Of a stretch of DNA of 64,000 nt, positions 55,906 to 64,000 are shown one piece after another (the stretch's first letter is position 1; each line of letters opens with the position of its first letter). The notes under the pieces are model-generated. The model did not search any database. It was given only the letters and a program-made list of their open reading frames with translations, and was not told the DNA's origin. Made by a program: the position numbers and the translations under genes. Source of the stretch: Clostridia bacterium (lineage in GTDB: Bacteria > Bacillota > Clostridia > Oscillospirales > Acutalibacteraceae); contig JAGAMK010000047.1 in assembly GCA_017624735.1 (NCBI GenBank), positions 62,001 to 126,000 of the forward strand. The letters run 5' to 3'.

Positions 55906-56757
55906 TTACTGACCTTTCAATAAATCATCTATATTTTCAACTAATTCGTCAATACTCAACAAATCATTTTTCAAGTTAATTCCGTCATTTTTAAGCATCT
56001 TTGCCAAAATGCAAGTTTGTGGTACATCAAGACCGATACTACGAAATTTATCAGTATCGGCAAAAACTTCCTTTGGTGTGCCGTCAAGCAAAAGACGGCT
56101 GTCATCCATAACAACAATTCTATCAGCTTCACAAGCTTCTTCCATATAGTGAGTGATGAAAACAACTGTTATTCCCAACTCACGATTAAGTCGTTTAATT
56201 GCTTTCATTACATCACGTCTGCCCTCAGGGTCAAGCATGGCAGTTGGCTCGTCAAGGATAATGCAACGAGGCTCCATAGCGATAATACCTGCAATTGCAA
56301 CACGCTGTTTCTGACCACCTGATAGTTTGTGTGGCTCGTGGTTTTTGTATTTATACATACCAACGATTTTTAAAGATTCGTCAACTCTGCGACGTATTTC
56401 AGCAGGTTCAATTCCAAGATTTTCAGGACCAAATGCAACATCCTCTTCAACGATGGTTGCGACAATCTGATTATCGGGATTTTGAAAAACCACACCAACA
56501 GTCTGTTTAATTTTTATATCGTCATCTTCATTTTTTGTATCCATTCCGTCAACAAGGACTGTACCACTTTCGGGAAGCAAAAGTCCGTTAGCAAGTTTTG
56601 CCAAGGTACTTTTACCAGAGCCATTATGACCGAGAATAGCCATAAATTCACCCTCATTGATTGAAAGTGAGAAATCCTTAACAGCAGGTGCTAAAACAAC
56701 ACCCTCCTCGTCACTGTCATATCGGAATGTTACATTTTTAAATTCAATAATTGACAT
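55906..56757 (-). CDS. ecfA1: ECF transporter ATPase EcfA1
   Basis: The 283-residue ABC ATPase has Walker [18 protein letters not shown]-loop [20 protein letters not shown], signature [14 protein letters not shown], Walker [15 protein letters not shown] and switch THYMEEA. With EcfA2 it powers the shared ECF energizing module. The start overlaps the methyltransferase stop as TAATG. Confidence 0.95.
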   Translation of the reverse strand: MSIIEFKNVTFRYDSDEEGVVLAPAVKDFSLSINEGEFMAILGHNGSGKSTLAKLANGLLLPESGTVLVDGMDTKNEDDDIKIKQTVGVVFQNPDNQIVATIVEEDVAFGPENLGIEPAEIRRRVDESLKIVGMYKYKNHEPHKLSGGQKQRVAIAGIIAMEPRCIILDEPTAMLDPEGRRDVMKAIKRLNRELGITVVFITHYMEEACEADRIVVMDDSRLLLDGTPKEVFADTDKFRSIGLDVPQTCILAKMLKNDGINLKNDLLSIDELVENIDDLLKGQ

Positions 56758-57623
56758 TACTCTTTACTCCAAATTGCAGATGCACCACAGGGAAGTACAA
56801 GTCCATTTTCAGTAGCACGGAGTCCGATTTCGCTACCTGTCACCTTACCACCAAAGCGTTTCTTCACAACTGCACCTAAAATATATTCCATAACTGATGG
56901 GCTTAATCCCGTTGTATAAGAATTTATAAGCACCATAAGTGGGTCATCGGAAAGCACCTGACTGCAAAGTTCAACAAAACCGTAAACCTCATTTTCAAGT
57001 TTCCAAACCTCACCACCAGGGCCTCTGCCATAGGATGGTGGGTCCATAATGATAATGTCATATTTATTACCACGACGGATTTCACGCTGAACAAATTTGA
57101 TACAATCGTCAACAATCCATCTTACATTTTTATCTGCAACACCTGAACTCACAGCATTTTCCTTTGCCCAGAGTGTCATACCCTTTGACGCGTCAACATG
57201 GCACACAGAAGCACCTGCTTTAAGTGCAGAAACCGTTGCACCACCTGTATAGGCAAACAAATTGAGAACTTTTACTTCTCTACCTGCACTTTTGATGATT
57301 TCTGCTACTTTGTCCCAATTTGTTGCTTGTTCAGGGAAAAGACCCGTGTGCTTAAATCCCATTGTTTTAATATTAAAGGTCAAATCGCGGTAGCCGATAG
57401 TCCAGAAATCGGGAATTTTGTTTCTGATTTCCCATTGACCGCCACCAGTCTGTGAACGGTGATAAATGGCATCCGCTTTTTTCCAAAGTGGATTTTTCTT
57501 TTCTGTTTTCCATATAACCTGAGGGTCGGGACGGATTAAAGTAATATTCCCCCAACGTTCAAGTCGTTCACCGCAGGAACAGTCAATAAGTTCATAATCT
57601 TTCCAATTATCGGCAACTCGCAT
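56757..57623 (-). CDS. Class I SAM-dependent rRNA-type methyltransferase
   Basis: The 288-residue protein has the SAM-binding motif [19 protein letters not shown], then [16 protein letters not shown], and the catalytic/product motif [16 protein letters not shown], similar to RlmI-type 23S rRNA methyltransferases but without a PUA domain. Its target is not proven. It is co-transcribed with glmM upstream (1 bp gap) and overlaps ecfA1. Confidence 0.85.
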   Translation of the reverse strand: MRVADNWKDYELIDCSCGERLERWGNITLIRPDPQVIWKTEKKNPLWKKADAIYHRSQTGGGQWEIRNKIPDFWTIGYRDLTFNIKTMGFKHTGLFPEQATNWDKVAEIIKSAGREVKVLNLFAYTGGATVSALKAGASVCHVDASKGMTLWAKENAVSSGVADKNVRWIVDDCIKFVQREIRRGNKYDIIIMDPPSYGRGPGGEVWKLENEVYGFVELCSQVLSDDPLMVLINSYTTGLSPSVMEYILGAVVKKRFGGKVTGSEIGLRATENGLVLPCGASAIWSKE

Positions 57624-57624
57624 T

Positions 57625-58977
57625 TTATACTAACCTTTCTCTTACAACCTGAGCGACACTCTCGCCCAATTCCTTAATTTTATTGTAATCCTTGCCTTCA
57701 AGCATTACACGAACAAGTGGTTCTGTACCTGAAAGTCGAACAAGAATTCTGCCTTCATTACCAAGTTCGTTTTCAACCTGCTTAATTGCATTCTGTACCT
57801 CTTTATCTTTTGCGAACTGTGCTTTACCAAAGTTAGAAACTCTCACATTGATAAGCACCTGAGGATAAACCTCCATCTCGTCTGCAAGTTCTTTAAGAGT
57901 TTTGCCTGTATCTTTAACAACAGAAAGTAACTGAATTGCAGAGAGCTGTCCGTCACCTGTTGTTGCATACTGCAAGAAAATAATGTGACCTGACTGCTCA
58001 CCACCGATGCTATATCCGTTAGCAGTCATATTTTCAAGGACATAACGGTCACCGACTTTTGTCTTTTCGCATTTAATTCCGTTTTCTTCACAAAATTTGA
58101 AGAATCCCATATTACTCATAACGGTAACAACTGCTGTGTCCTTTTTGAGTTTGCCCAACTGCTTCATATGCTTTGCACAAACTGCGATGCACTTGTCACC
58201 GTCAACTACTGCACCTGTATGGTCAACAGCTAACATTCTGTCAGCGTCACCGTCAAAGGCAAAACCTAAATGGCAACCCTTTTCAACAACGACTTTCTGT
58301 AAGTTTTCAAGATGTGTTGAACCACAGTTTTTATTGATGTTAACTCCGTCAGGCTCTGCACTGATTACGATAACTTCCGCACCAAGACGAGTGAAAACCT
58401 CTTCTGCAGAAACACTTGATGAGCCGTTTGCACAGTCAAGGGCAATTTTATAACCCTTAAAGCTCATATTTGTTGCTGTGAGAAGATGCTCAATATAGTC
58501 ATTGATTGCATCTGATTTTCTCTCAACACGACCAACTTCACCACCAATTGGTGATGGAATTTCCATAACATTGTCAAGGATGATTTCTTCGATTTCATTT
58601 TCAAGTGCATCAGGAAGTTTGTAACCTGTTGACTGGAAAATCTTAATTCCGTTATATTCGCAAGGATTGTGTGATGCTGAAATCATAACGCCTGCATCAC
58701 ATTCATATTCACGAACTAAAAATGCAACAGCGGGAGTTGGCACAACACCTAACTGCAAAACGTCTGCACCTACTGAACAAAGTCCTGCTGTAATTGCACT
58801 TTCAAGCATTTCAGAAGATGCACGAGTATCCATACCGATAAGCACTTTAGGTTTTTTACCATTTAAGTTTTTACTGAGCACCATAGCAGCTGCCCTGCCT
58901 ATTTGCATTGATAATTCACAAGTTAGTTCTGTATTTGCAACGCCTCTTGCACCGTCTGTTCCAAAAAGTCTACCCAT
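57625..58977 (-). CDS. glmM: Phosphoglucosamine mutase
   Basis: The 450-residue protein has the four domains of the phosphohexomutase family: GTDGARGVANTELTCELSM at the N-terminus, the active phosphoserine in VMISASHNPCEYNGIKIF, the metal loop FAFDGDADRMLAVD, sugar loop GGEQSGHIIF and C-terminal VRLSGTEPLVRVMLEG. It converts glucosamine-6-phosphate to the 1-phosphate for UDP-GlcNAc and the cell wall. ATG 58977 has AAGGAGT. It is placed directly after ruvB. Confidence 0.97.
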   Translation of the reverse strand: MGRLFGTDGARGVANTELTCELSMQIGRAAAMVLSKNLNGKKPKVLIGMDTRASSEMLESAITAGLCSVGADVLQLGVVPTPAVAFLVREYECDAGVMISASHNPCEYNGIKIFQSTGYKLPDALENEIEEIILDNVMEIPSPIGGEVGRVERKSDAINDYIEHLLTATNMSFKGYKIALDCANGSSSVSAEEVFTRLGAEVIVISAEPDGVNINKNCGSTHLENLQKVVVEKGCHLGFAFDGDADRMLAVDHTGAVVDGDKCIAVCAKHMKQLGKLKKDTAVVTVMSNMGFFKFCEENGIKCEKTKVGDRYVLENMTANGYSIGGEQSGHIIFLQYATTGDGQLSAIQLLSVVKDTGKTLKELADEMEVYPQVLINVRVSNFGKAQFAKDKEVQNAIKQVENELGNEGRILVRLSGTEPLVRVMLEGKDYNKIKELGESVAQVVRERLV

Positions 58978-58989
58978 AATTTTTACTCC

Positions 58990-60036
58990 TTAAAAAAGTG
59001 ATGTTTGGGAATTTGCCTTATTGTTTGTATTTGAAAATTCTATGCCCAAATGTTTATATGCCAAAGGTGTTACGACTCTGCCACGAGGAGTTTTTGCCAA
59101 GAAACCAATCTGCATTAAATATGGCTCATAAACATCCTCAATAGTTACAGCTTCTTCACCAATTGTCGCCGCTATTGTTTCAAGTCCCACAGGACCGCCG
59201 TTGAAATTGCGAATCATAGTAGTAAGCATCAGTCTGTCAATATTATCAAGACCAATATTATCAATTTCCATTCTGCCAAGAGCAATTTTTGCGTTATCTT
59301 CTGTGATTACGCCGTTACTCATAACCTGTGCAAAGTCTCTTGCTCTTTTTAAGAGTCTGTTCGCAATTCTTGGTGTACCACGTGAGCGAGATGCGATTTC
59401 CAATGCACCCTCGTCGTCTGCATAGATATCAAGAATTCCTGCACTACGTTTTACAATCTGTGCCAATTCTTCAGGTGTATAAAGTTCAAGTCTTAAAATA
59501 ACACCAAAGCGGTCACGGAGTGGTGCTGTTAACTGACCTGCGCGAGTTGTTGCACCAACAAGTGTGAAACGAGGTAAATCAAGACGAATTGAACGAGCAG
59601 ACGGACCTTTACCGATGATAATATCAAGGGCATTATCTTCCATAGCAGGATAAAGAACTTCTTCAACGGCACGTGAAAGACGATGAATTTCATCAATGAA
59701 AAGCACGTCGCCATCATTTAAGTTTGTAAGGAGTGCTGCAAGGTCACCGGGCTTTTCAATTGCAGGACCTGATGTTACACGAATCTGCACACCCATTTCA
59801 TTTGCGATGATTCCTGCAAGGGTTGTTTTACCAAGTCCGGGCGGGCCATAGAGTAACACGTGGTCAAGAGTGTCCCCACGATTTTTTGCAGCCTCAATAT
59901 ATATTTTTAAGTTTTCTTTTACTTTTTCCTGACCGATATATTCTGTCAACGCTTTTGGTCGCAAGGAAATTTCAATATCGTGGTCAGTTTCTGTAAAACC
60001 GGGAGTCATTATTCTGTTTTCGTTTTCGAAATCCAT
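58990..60036 (-). CDS. ruvB: Holliday junction branch migration ATPase RuvB
   Basis: The 348-residue AAA+ motor has [19 protein letters not shown], Walker [20 protein letters not shown], Walker [16 protein letters not shown], sensor [18 protein letters not shown] with arginine finger, and the winged helix ([20 protein letters not shown]). It drives branch migration with RuvA. ATG 60036 has AAGGGGG. Confidence 0.97.
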   Translation of the reverse strand: MDFENENRIMTPGFTETDHDIEISLRPKALTEYIGQEKVKENLKIYIEAAKNRGDTLDHVLLYGPPGLGKTTLAGIIANEMGVQIRVTSGPAIEKPGDLAALLTNLNDGDVLFIDEIHRLSRAVEEVLYPAMEDNALDIIIGKGPSARSIRLDLPRFTLVGATTRAGQLTAPLRDRFGVILRLELYTPEELAQIVKRSAGILDIYADDEGALEIASRSRGTPRIANRLLKRARDFAQVMSNGVITEDNAKIALGRMEIDNIGLDNIDRLMLTTMIRNFNGGPVGLETIAATIGEEAVTIEDVYEPYLMQIGFLAKTPRGRVVTPLAYKHLGIEFSNTNNKANSQTSLF

Positions 60037-60049
60037 TGTTTAGTCCCCC

Positions 60050-60655
60050 TTAACCTAATGAAAGCATTTTTAATGCTTGTTTGATAATCTGTTCAACTGA
60101 AAGAGATGAGTCAATTTTGCTTACTGCCACACTTGCGTCACTCTGTGAATAGCCGAGCATTTCAAGAGCAGCAACTGCCTCGGCAGTATTGGAATTTGTA
60201 AGAGTTGAACTGACTGCTGTTAAATCAACAGAGGTTTCAACTCCTGCAAAGGCTTTGCCAACCTTATCTTTTAATTCCATACAAATTCGCTGTGCAAGTT
60301 TAGGACCGACACCATTTGCCTTTGTAAGTGCTTTGTGGTCACCTGCTGCGATGCTCAATGCAACCTTATCAGGTGTTAATTCAGAGAGAATTGCAAGTCC
60401 CATTTTAGGACCGACACCATTAACTGTTATAAGCATTTTAAAACAGTCCATTTCGGTTTTATCATAAAAGCCGAAAAGCTCCATTGCATCTTCACGGACA
60501 TTAAGATATGTGTAAAGTGTGACTTTCATTCCCATTGATGCACATTTTTGAGATGTTGTAAGAGTAGTCATACAACGGAATGCAACACCATTCACATCAA
60601 CACAGACAGTATTAGCATCAAAGTCAACTACATTTCCTGTTACTGAATAAATCAT
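60050..60655 (-). CDS. ruvA: Holliday junction branch migration protein RuvA
   Basis: The 201-residue protein has the OB-fold start (MIYSVTGNVVDFDANTVCVD), helix-hairpin-helix segments (LITVNGVGPKMGLAILSEL, LTKANGVGPKLAQRICMELK) and the C-terminal RuvB-contact domain. It holds the four-way junction. It lies between ruvC and ruvB with short gaps. Confidence 0.96.
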   Translation of the reverse strand: MIYSVTGNVVDFDANTVCVDVNGVAFRCMTTLTTSQKCASMGMKVTLYTYLNVREDAMELFGFYDKTEMDCFKMLITVNGVGPKMGLAILSELTPDKVALSIAAGDHKALTKANGVGPKLAQRICMELKDKVGKAFAGVETSVDLTAVSSTLTNSNTAEAVAALEMLGYSQSDASVAVSKIDSSLSVEQIIKQALKMLSLG

Positions 60656-60666
60656 AATAATTTTCC

Positions 60667-61167
60667 TTATTTAATATTTCTTAATCTACCCATTAATGAG
60701 CCACTTGCGTGTGCGTGGCAGATAGCCATAGCAAGAGCATCGGCAGTATCGTCAGGCTTTGGGATTTTTTCCAAATTTAAAATAACTCTTGTCATTTCCT
60801 GCACCTGCTTTTTCTCGGCACGACCATAACCCACAACACTCTGTTTCACCTGCAAAGGTGTGTACTCGAAAATATCGAGATTATTTTTCTGTGCCGCAAG
60901 GTTAATAACTCCCCTTGCTTGGGCTACGTCAATAACCGTTTTTGCATTGGTGTTATAGAAAAGTTTTTCAATTGCCAGAGCATCGGGCTTATATTTATTT
61001 ATAATGTCACAAATACCGTCGTAAACCGTTTCAAGTCGCTCGTTAAATGGTGTTTTTGCCTCGGTTGTAACTGCACCGTAAGCGATTACCTGAAAACGAT
61101 TTGCGGTATAGTCAATTACTCCCCAACCCACTATTGCGTAGCCCGGGTCGATGCCTAAAATCACCAT
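60667..61167 (-). CDS. ruvC: Holliday junction resolvase RuvC
   Basis: The 166-residue nuclease has the acidic residues in LGIDPGYAIVGWG, LAIEKLFYNTNAKT and the C-terminal DDTADALAMAICHAH. It cleaves Holliday junctions held by RuvAB. ATG 61167 follows GAGGTAG. It starts the long operon that runs ruvCAB-glmM and onward to clpE, and its promoter carries a perfect palindrome. Confidence 0.96.
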   Translation of the reverse strand: MVILGIDPGYAIVGWGVIDYTANRFQVIAYGAVTTEAKTPFNERLETVYDGICDIINKYKPDALAIEKLFYNTNAKTVIDVAQARGVINLAAQKNNLDIFEYTPLQVKQSVVGYGRAEKKQVQEMTRVILNLEKIPKPDDTADALAMAICHAHASGSLMGRLRNIK

Positions 61168-61184
61168 GACATACTACCTCACTA

Positions 61185-61225
61185 TATAATCAATTGATTA
61201 TAACATATTACAGTATAAATGGCAA
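61185..61225 (-). promoter_or_regulatory. ruvC promoter with 18-bp perfect palindrome on the -10 box
   Basis: On the minus strand TTGCCA (61225-61220), 17 bp, TATAAT (61202-61197). TATAATCAATTGATTATA (61185-61202) is a perfect palindrome whose first six bases are the -10 box, so a dimeric repressor there would block RNA polymerase. It does not match the Firmicute LexA box GAAC-N4-GTTC. Confidence 0.7.
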
Positions 61226-61252
61226 GAAAAAAGGGACTTAAAAAGTCCCTTT
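61226..61252 (-). terminator. Terminator between der and ruvC
   Basis: On the minus strand AAAGGGACTT-TTTA-AGTCCCTTTTTTC; a second backstop after the der terminator. Confidence 0.8.
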
Positions 61253-61305
61253 TCACACATAATTTTCAGTTTGTTAATAAATAGTTTTTGTATGGATATT
61301 TTTCA

Positions 61306-61412
61306 GGCTCCCCTTGTAAGTGGAGCTGTTAACGAAGTTTACTGAAGGGTAGTCAGTTTTATCTCTCCCTCCGTCAAAACTTCGTTTTGCCACCTCCCTC
61401 GTCAGAGGGAGG
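61306..61412. repeat. Dispersed palindromic element, homologous to element A interior
   Basis: GGCTCCCCTTGTAAGTGGAG, CTGTTAACGAAG, CTGAAGGGTAGTC, then CTCCCTCCGTCAAAACTTCG and CACCTCCCTCGTCAGAGGGA. The order of boxes parallels 18845-18955, and the right half matches 48496-48546. No ORF. It lacks the CAAATT...TCGGG termini. Confidence 0.65.
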
Positions 61413-61416
61413 CGTA

Positions 61417-61443
61417 GAAAAAGGGCGATTTTGAATCGCCCTT
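61417..61443 (-). terminator. Terminator after der
   Basis: On the minus strand AAGGGCGATTCAAAATCGCCCTTTTTC is a perfect 10-bp stem with a short T-run, 20 bp after the der stop. Confidence 0.85.
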
Positions 61444-61461
61444 ACAATTTCGAATTACGAA

Positions 61462-62793
61462 TTATTTTTTATTATTCTTATCTCTTTCACGGACTACAAA
61501 TCTTGTTGGTGTACCTTCAAGTCCGAAAACTTCACGGATTTGGTTATCAATATATCTTTGATAACTGTAATGGAACAAGTCCTTATTGTTTACAAAGCAA
61601 ACGAATGTTGGTGGTCTTGTTGAAGCCTGAGTCATATAGTAGATTTTAAGGCGTTTACCCTTATCCGACGGTGGCTGAACACGTGCAGTTGCATCTGCAA
61701 GAACATCATTAAGCTTACCTGTTGAAATTCGCATAGCATTTTGTGTATCAACGAATTTGATAAGTTCAAAAAGTCTGTCAAGTCTTTGACCTGTTTTAGC
61801 AGAGATAAAGATAATTGGTGCATAGCTCATAAACGAGAAGTCGTTCATAAGCTTTTTACGGTATTTATCCATTGTCTGACCGTCTTTTTCAACCAAATCC
61901 CATTTATTGACTGCGATAATACAAGCCTTACCAAGTTCGTGTGCAATACCTGCAACCTTTGAGTCCTGCTCTGTAAAGCCCTCAACGGCATCAATCATAA
62001 TAACGCACACATCGGCTCTTTCAACTGCCATCTGTGCACGGATTACGGAATACTTTTCAATCTGGTCCTCAACCTTACTCTTACGGCGAAGTCCTGCAGT
62101 ATCAATGAACATAAATGAGCCGTGTTCATTGTCAATATATGTGTCTGTAGCATCACGAGTTGTACCTGCAATATTTGAAACGATAACTCTTTCTTCGCCT
62201 GCAATTTTGTTAATAAGTGAAGATTTGCCTGCATTTGGTTTACCGATAACCGCAACTTTTACTGTATCGCTTTCGTCTTCGTTTTCAAAATCGTCAGGAA
62301 GATATTCAAGCACCTTATCAAGCAAGTCACCAGTACCGTGACCATGTGCAGCAGAAACCTGAATCGGGTCACCAAGACCCAAATTGTAAAATTCATAGAA
62401 TTCTGCAGGTGGCTCACCCAATGAATCAGCCTTATTAACGCACAAAATAATGGGCTTGTTGCTCTTAATAAGCATTGTTGCAACTTCTTCGTCCGTTGCC
62501 ACAACACCTGTTCTGACATCAGTTACAAAAATAATAACATCGGCACTGTCAATAGCAAGCTGTGCCTGACGACGCATCTGTGAAAGAATAATATCGTCTG
62601 AATAAGGCTCAATACCGCCTGTATCAACAAGCAACATCTCGTGGCCAAGCCATTCACAGTCGCCGTAAATTCTGTCACGGGTCACACCCGGTGTATCGTC
62701 AACTATTGAAAGTCTTTTACCAATCAGCTTATTAAAAAGTGTACTTTTACCAACATTTGGACGACCTACAATCGCCACTACGGGTTTTGCCAT
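61462..62793 (-). CDS. der: Ribosome-associated GTPase Der (EngA)
   Basis: The 443-residue protein has the two tandem GTPase domains unique to Der: first GRPNVGKSTLFNKLIG, DTGGI and NKAD; second GKPNAGKSSLINKIAG, DTAGLRRK and NKWD; then a KH-like C-terminal domain. It acts in 50S subunit assembly. The start overlaps the DUF512 stop as TAATG, so the two are co-translated. Confidence 0.97.
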   Translation of the reverse strand: MAKPVVAIVGRPNVGKSTLFNKLIGKRLSIVDDTPGVTRDRIYGDCEWLGHEMLLVDTGGIEPYSDDIILSQMRRQAQLAIDSADVIIFVTDVRTGVVATDEEVATMLIKSNKPIILCVNKADSLGEPPAEFYEFYNLGLGDPIQVSAAHGHGTGDLLDKVLEYLPDDFENEDESDTVKVAVIGKPNAGKSSLINKIAGEERVIVSNIAGTTRDATDTYIDNEHGSFMFIDTAGLRRKSKVEDQIEKYSVIRAQMAVERADVCVIMIDAVEGFTEQDSKVAGIAHELGKACIIAVNKWDLVEKDGQTMDKYRKKLMNDFSFMSYAPIIFISAKTGQRLDRLFELIKFVDTQNAMRISTGKLNDVLADATARVQPPSDKGKRLKIYYMTQASTRPPTFVCFVNNKDLFHYSYQRYIDNQIREVFGLEGTPTRFVVRERDKNNKK

Positions 62794-64000
62794 TATTCCA
62801 CCCCCAAAATATCTTTTAAAACCTGACCTCCGTCACCTTTGGTCAGAATAATTTTCGTATTTAATCTTTCGCTAAGTTCCTCAACAGTCATATCATCAAG
62901 GAATTTGTTTTTGTTTTCAGTATGATTTGTATAATCACTAATCATTGAACTTGGTAATATTAAGTATTCACCCAAATCATAGTCCTTCAACTGCTCAAAA
63001 AGGTCAATTCCTGTTACAAGTCCTGAAACAGTTATAGTTTCACCGAAAAAGTGATTGATAATTTTCTTAACCTGAATTTTGATATTGTATTTTTCTTCTG
63101 CTTTTTTACAAAGGTCGCAAAGATAAGGATAAAAGTCAACACCTGTTGCCAAAGTGACTTTTTTATTTATCGACTTTTCATTACAGTATTCAAGTTCATC
63201 AAGAAAATCGTCAGTAAATGAACGCACCATTCCCACGCCGTTATCAAACTGCGGAAATCCGTCATAATACTCGGCAGATGGTATTTCTCTTTCTGCCTTA
63301 ATAAAAAATTCGTCGGCAGGATAGCAAAGCCCAATGCCAAACTCTTTACGGAATTTGTTTGAATACTCTTCAATTATGTCAATTACTTCCCCTGCTGTTT
63401 CTTTGTTATACGGTTCAAGTTTATCTAAACCGTCACGGAATTTTGTAATGCCAACGGGAACTGCAGCAATACTCTGAACTGACGGATAAAGTGCAGACAA
63501 TTCTTCAATGCTTCTTCGAAGTTCGTCTCCATCATTTATACCTGGACAAAGGACAAGTTGGGTATTCATTTTAATACCTGCGTCGGCTAGTCTTTTAATA
63601 ATTTTAAGACTTTCACCTGCATTTTTGTTCTTCATCATTTTAACACGAAGTTCGGGATTCATTGTGTGAACAGAAACATTCACGGGACTGATGTGCATAT
63701 CGATAATACGCTGAACCTCATGCTCGGAAATATTGGTAAGGGTAATATAATTACCGAAAAGGAAGGAAAGACGACTGTCATCATCCTTGAAATACAAGCT
63801 TGGTCTTAATCCTTTTGGCAACTGGTCAATGAAACAGAAAATACACTTGTTCTTACAATGCTGTTGTTTGTCCATAAGATAAGTATCAAATTCAAGTCCA
63901 CAATCAGTACTTTTGGTTTTAACAACCTTATACTTTCCGTTGCCACATTTAAAGGTCAGTGTGATATTCTGCTCTGCCATATAAAAGTCAAAGTCAAGAA
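62793..64000 (-). CDS. DUF512 family radical SAM-like protein, N-terminus beyond the window
   Basis: The visible 402 codons have the iron-sulfur-type Cys motif CKNKCIFCFIDQLPKGLR, YITLTNISEHEV, a barrel (PVNVSVHTMNPELR, IKMNTQLVLCPGINDG) and the C-terminal DUF512 part (ATGVDFYPYLCDLCKKAEEK, KGDGGQVL). An in-frame ATG at 63980 is not the true start: the frame stays open to the window end with LDFDFY before MAEQN, matching the LDY-DFYMAE linker that follows the N-terminal PDZ-like domain in this family. Function is not firmly known. It lies just upstream of der. Confidence 0.87.
   Translation of the reverse strand, partial: LDFDFYMAEQNITLTFKCGNGKYKVVKTKSTDCGLEFDTYLMDKQQHCKNKCIFCFIDQLPKGLRPSLYFKDDDSRLSFLFGNYITLTNISEHEVQRIIDMHISPVNVSVHTMNPELRVKMMKNKNAGESLKIIKRLADAGIKMNTQLVLCPGINDGDELRRSIEELSALYPSVQSIAAVPVGITKFRDGLDKLEPYNKETAGEVIDIIEEYSNKFRKEFGIGLCYPADEFFIKAEREIPSAEYYDGFPQFDNGVGMVRSFTDDFLDELEYCNEKSINKKVTLATGVDFYPYLCDLCKKAEEKYNIKIQVKKIINHFFGETITVSGLVTGIDLFEQLKDYDLGEYLILPSSMISDYTNHTENKNKFLDDMTVEELSERLNTKIILTKGDGGQVLKDILGVE

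Noticed and set aside
61185..61202. LexA/SOS box at the ruvC promoter
   Set aside because: The palindrome has no GAAC-N4-GTTC core.
63978..63980. ATG 63980 as the start of the DUF512 gene
   Set aside because: The frame is open to the window end and the residues before it (LDFDFY) match the conserved linker of the family, so the true start lies outside.

Overview
The window comes from a low-GC Gram-positive anaerobe, most likely a gut or rumen Clostridia member near Ruminococcaceae/Oscillospiraceae (inference). Supporting signs are the AT-rich sequence, strong AGGAGG ribosome sites with frequent TTG/GTG starts, TTGACA-17-TATAAT promoters, a CIRCE/HrcA heat-shock operon, a T-box, an M-box, an L10 leader, AddAB, an ECF energizing module, and Clostridia-typical families (DUF5711, DUF6897, DUF512, C_GCAxxG_C_C). 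No prophage, transposase, rRNA operon or CRISPR array is visible; it is mostly core chromosome with short repeat elements between operons.

Layout. 1-1.9 kb: a truncated clan GH-D-like glycosidase behind a C_GCAxxG_C_C protein. 2-5.7 kb (minus): rpmG-secE-nusG-rplK-rplA, then rplJ-rplL behind an L10 leader; rpoBC does not follow. 5.7-6.7 kb: a lipoprotein. 6.8-13.2 kb (plus): an unannotated 35-codon gene with its own promoter and terminator, carAB, a Mbeg1-like hydrolase, and queT behind a candidate preQ1 riboswitch. 13.3-18.7 kb (minus): a hemolysin III homologue and hrcA-grpE-dnaK-dnaJ. 19-26.3 kb (plus): PadR plus partner, T-box-thrS, a metallophosphoesterase, a PHP phosphoesterase and an unknown gene. 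26.4-28.9 kb (minus): an unknown protein and M-box-mgtE. 29-31.7 kb (plus): a GPH/MFS transporter with a long SHOCT-ended tail.

31.7-45.4 kb (minus): dgt-dnaG-rpoD, a YigZ protein, rpmE, addB-addA, and DUF6897 plus a GH27 enzyme. 45.6-46 kb: four tRNA genes (Gly, Arg, His, Gln). 46.2-48.5 kb: a GNAT acetyltransferase, a ZIP transporter and an XRE-membrane-zinc-ribbon protein. 48.6-61.2 kb (minus): a tightly packed array, ruvCAB-glmM-methyltransferase-ecfA1A2T-truA-DUF5711-cvpA-pgsA-clpE. 61.4-64 kb (minus): a DUF512 radical SAM protein running off the edge, then der.

The strongest unexpected signal is CarA. In an otherwise full-length CarA next to an intact CarB, the glutaminase nucleophile Cys and the catalytic His and Glu are all replaced, which predicts an ammonia-dependent carbamoyl-phosphate synthetase. 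Other points: the hidden small gene upstream of carA, a 22-codon leader ORF between the M-box and mgtE, paired GTGGGAGGAA...CCAC hairpins before rplK and rplA, an 18-bp perfect palindrome on the ruvC -10 box, and two MITE-like elements sharing about 20-bp terminal inverted repeats.
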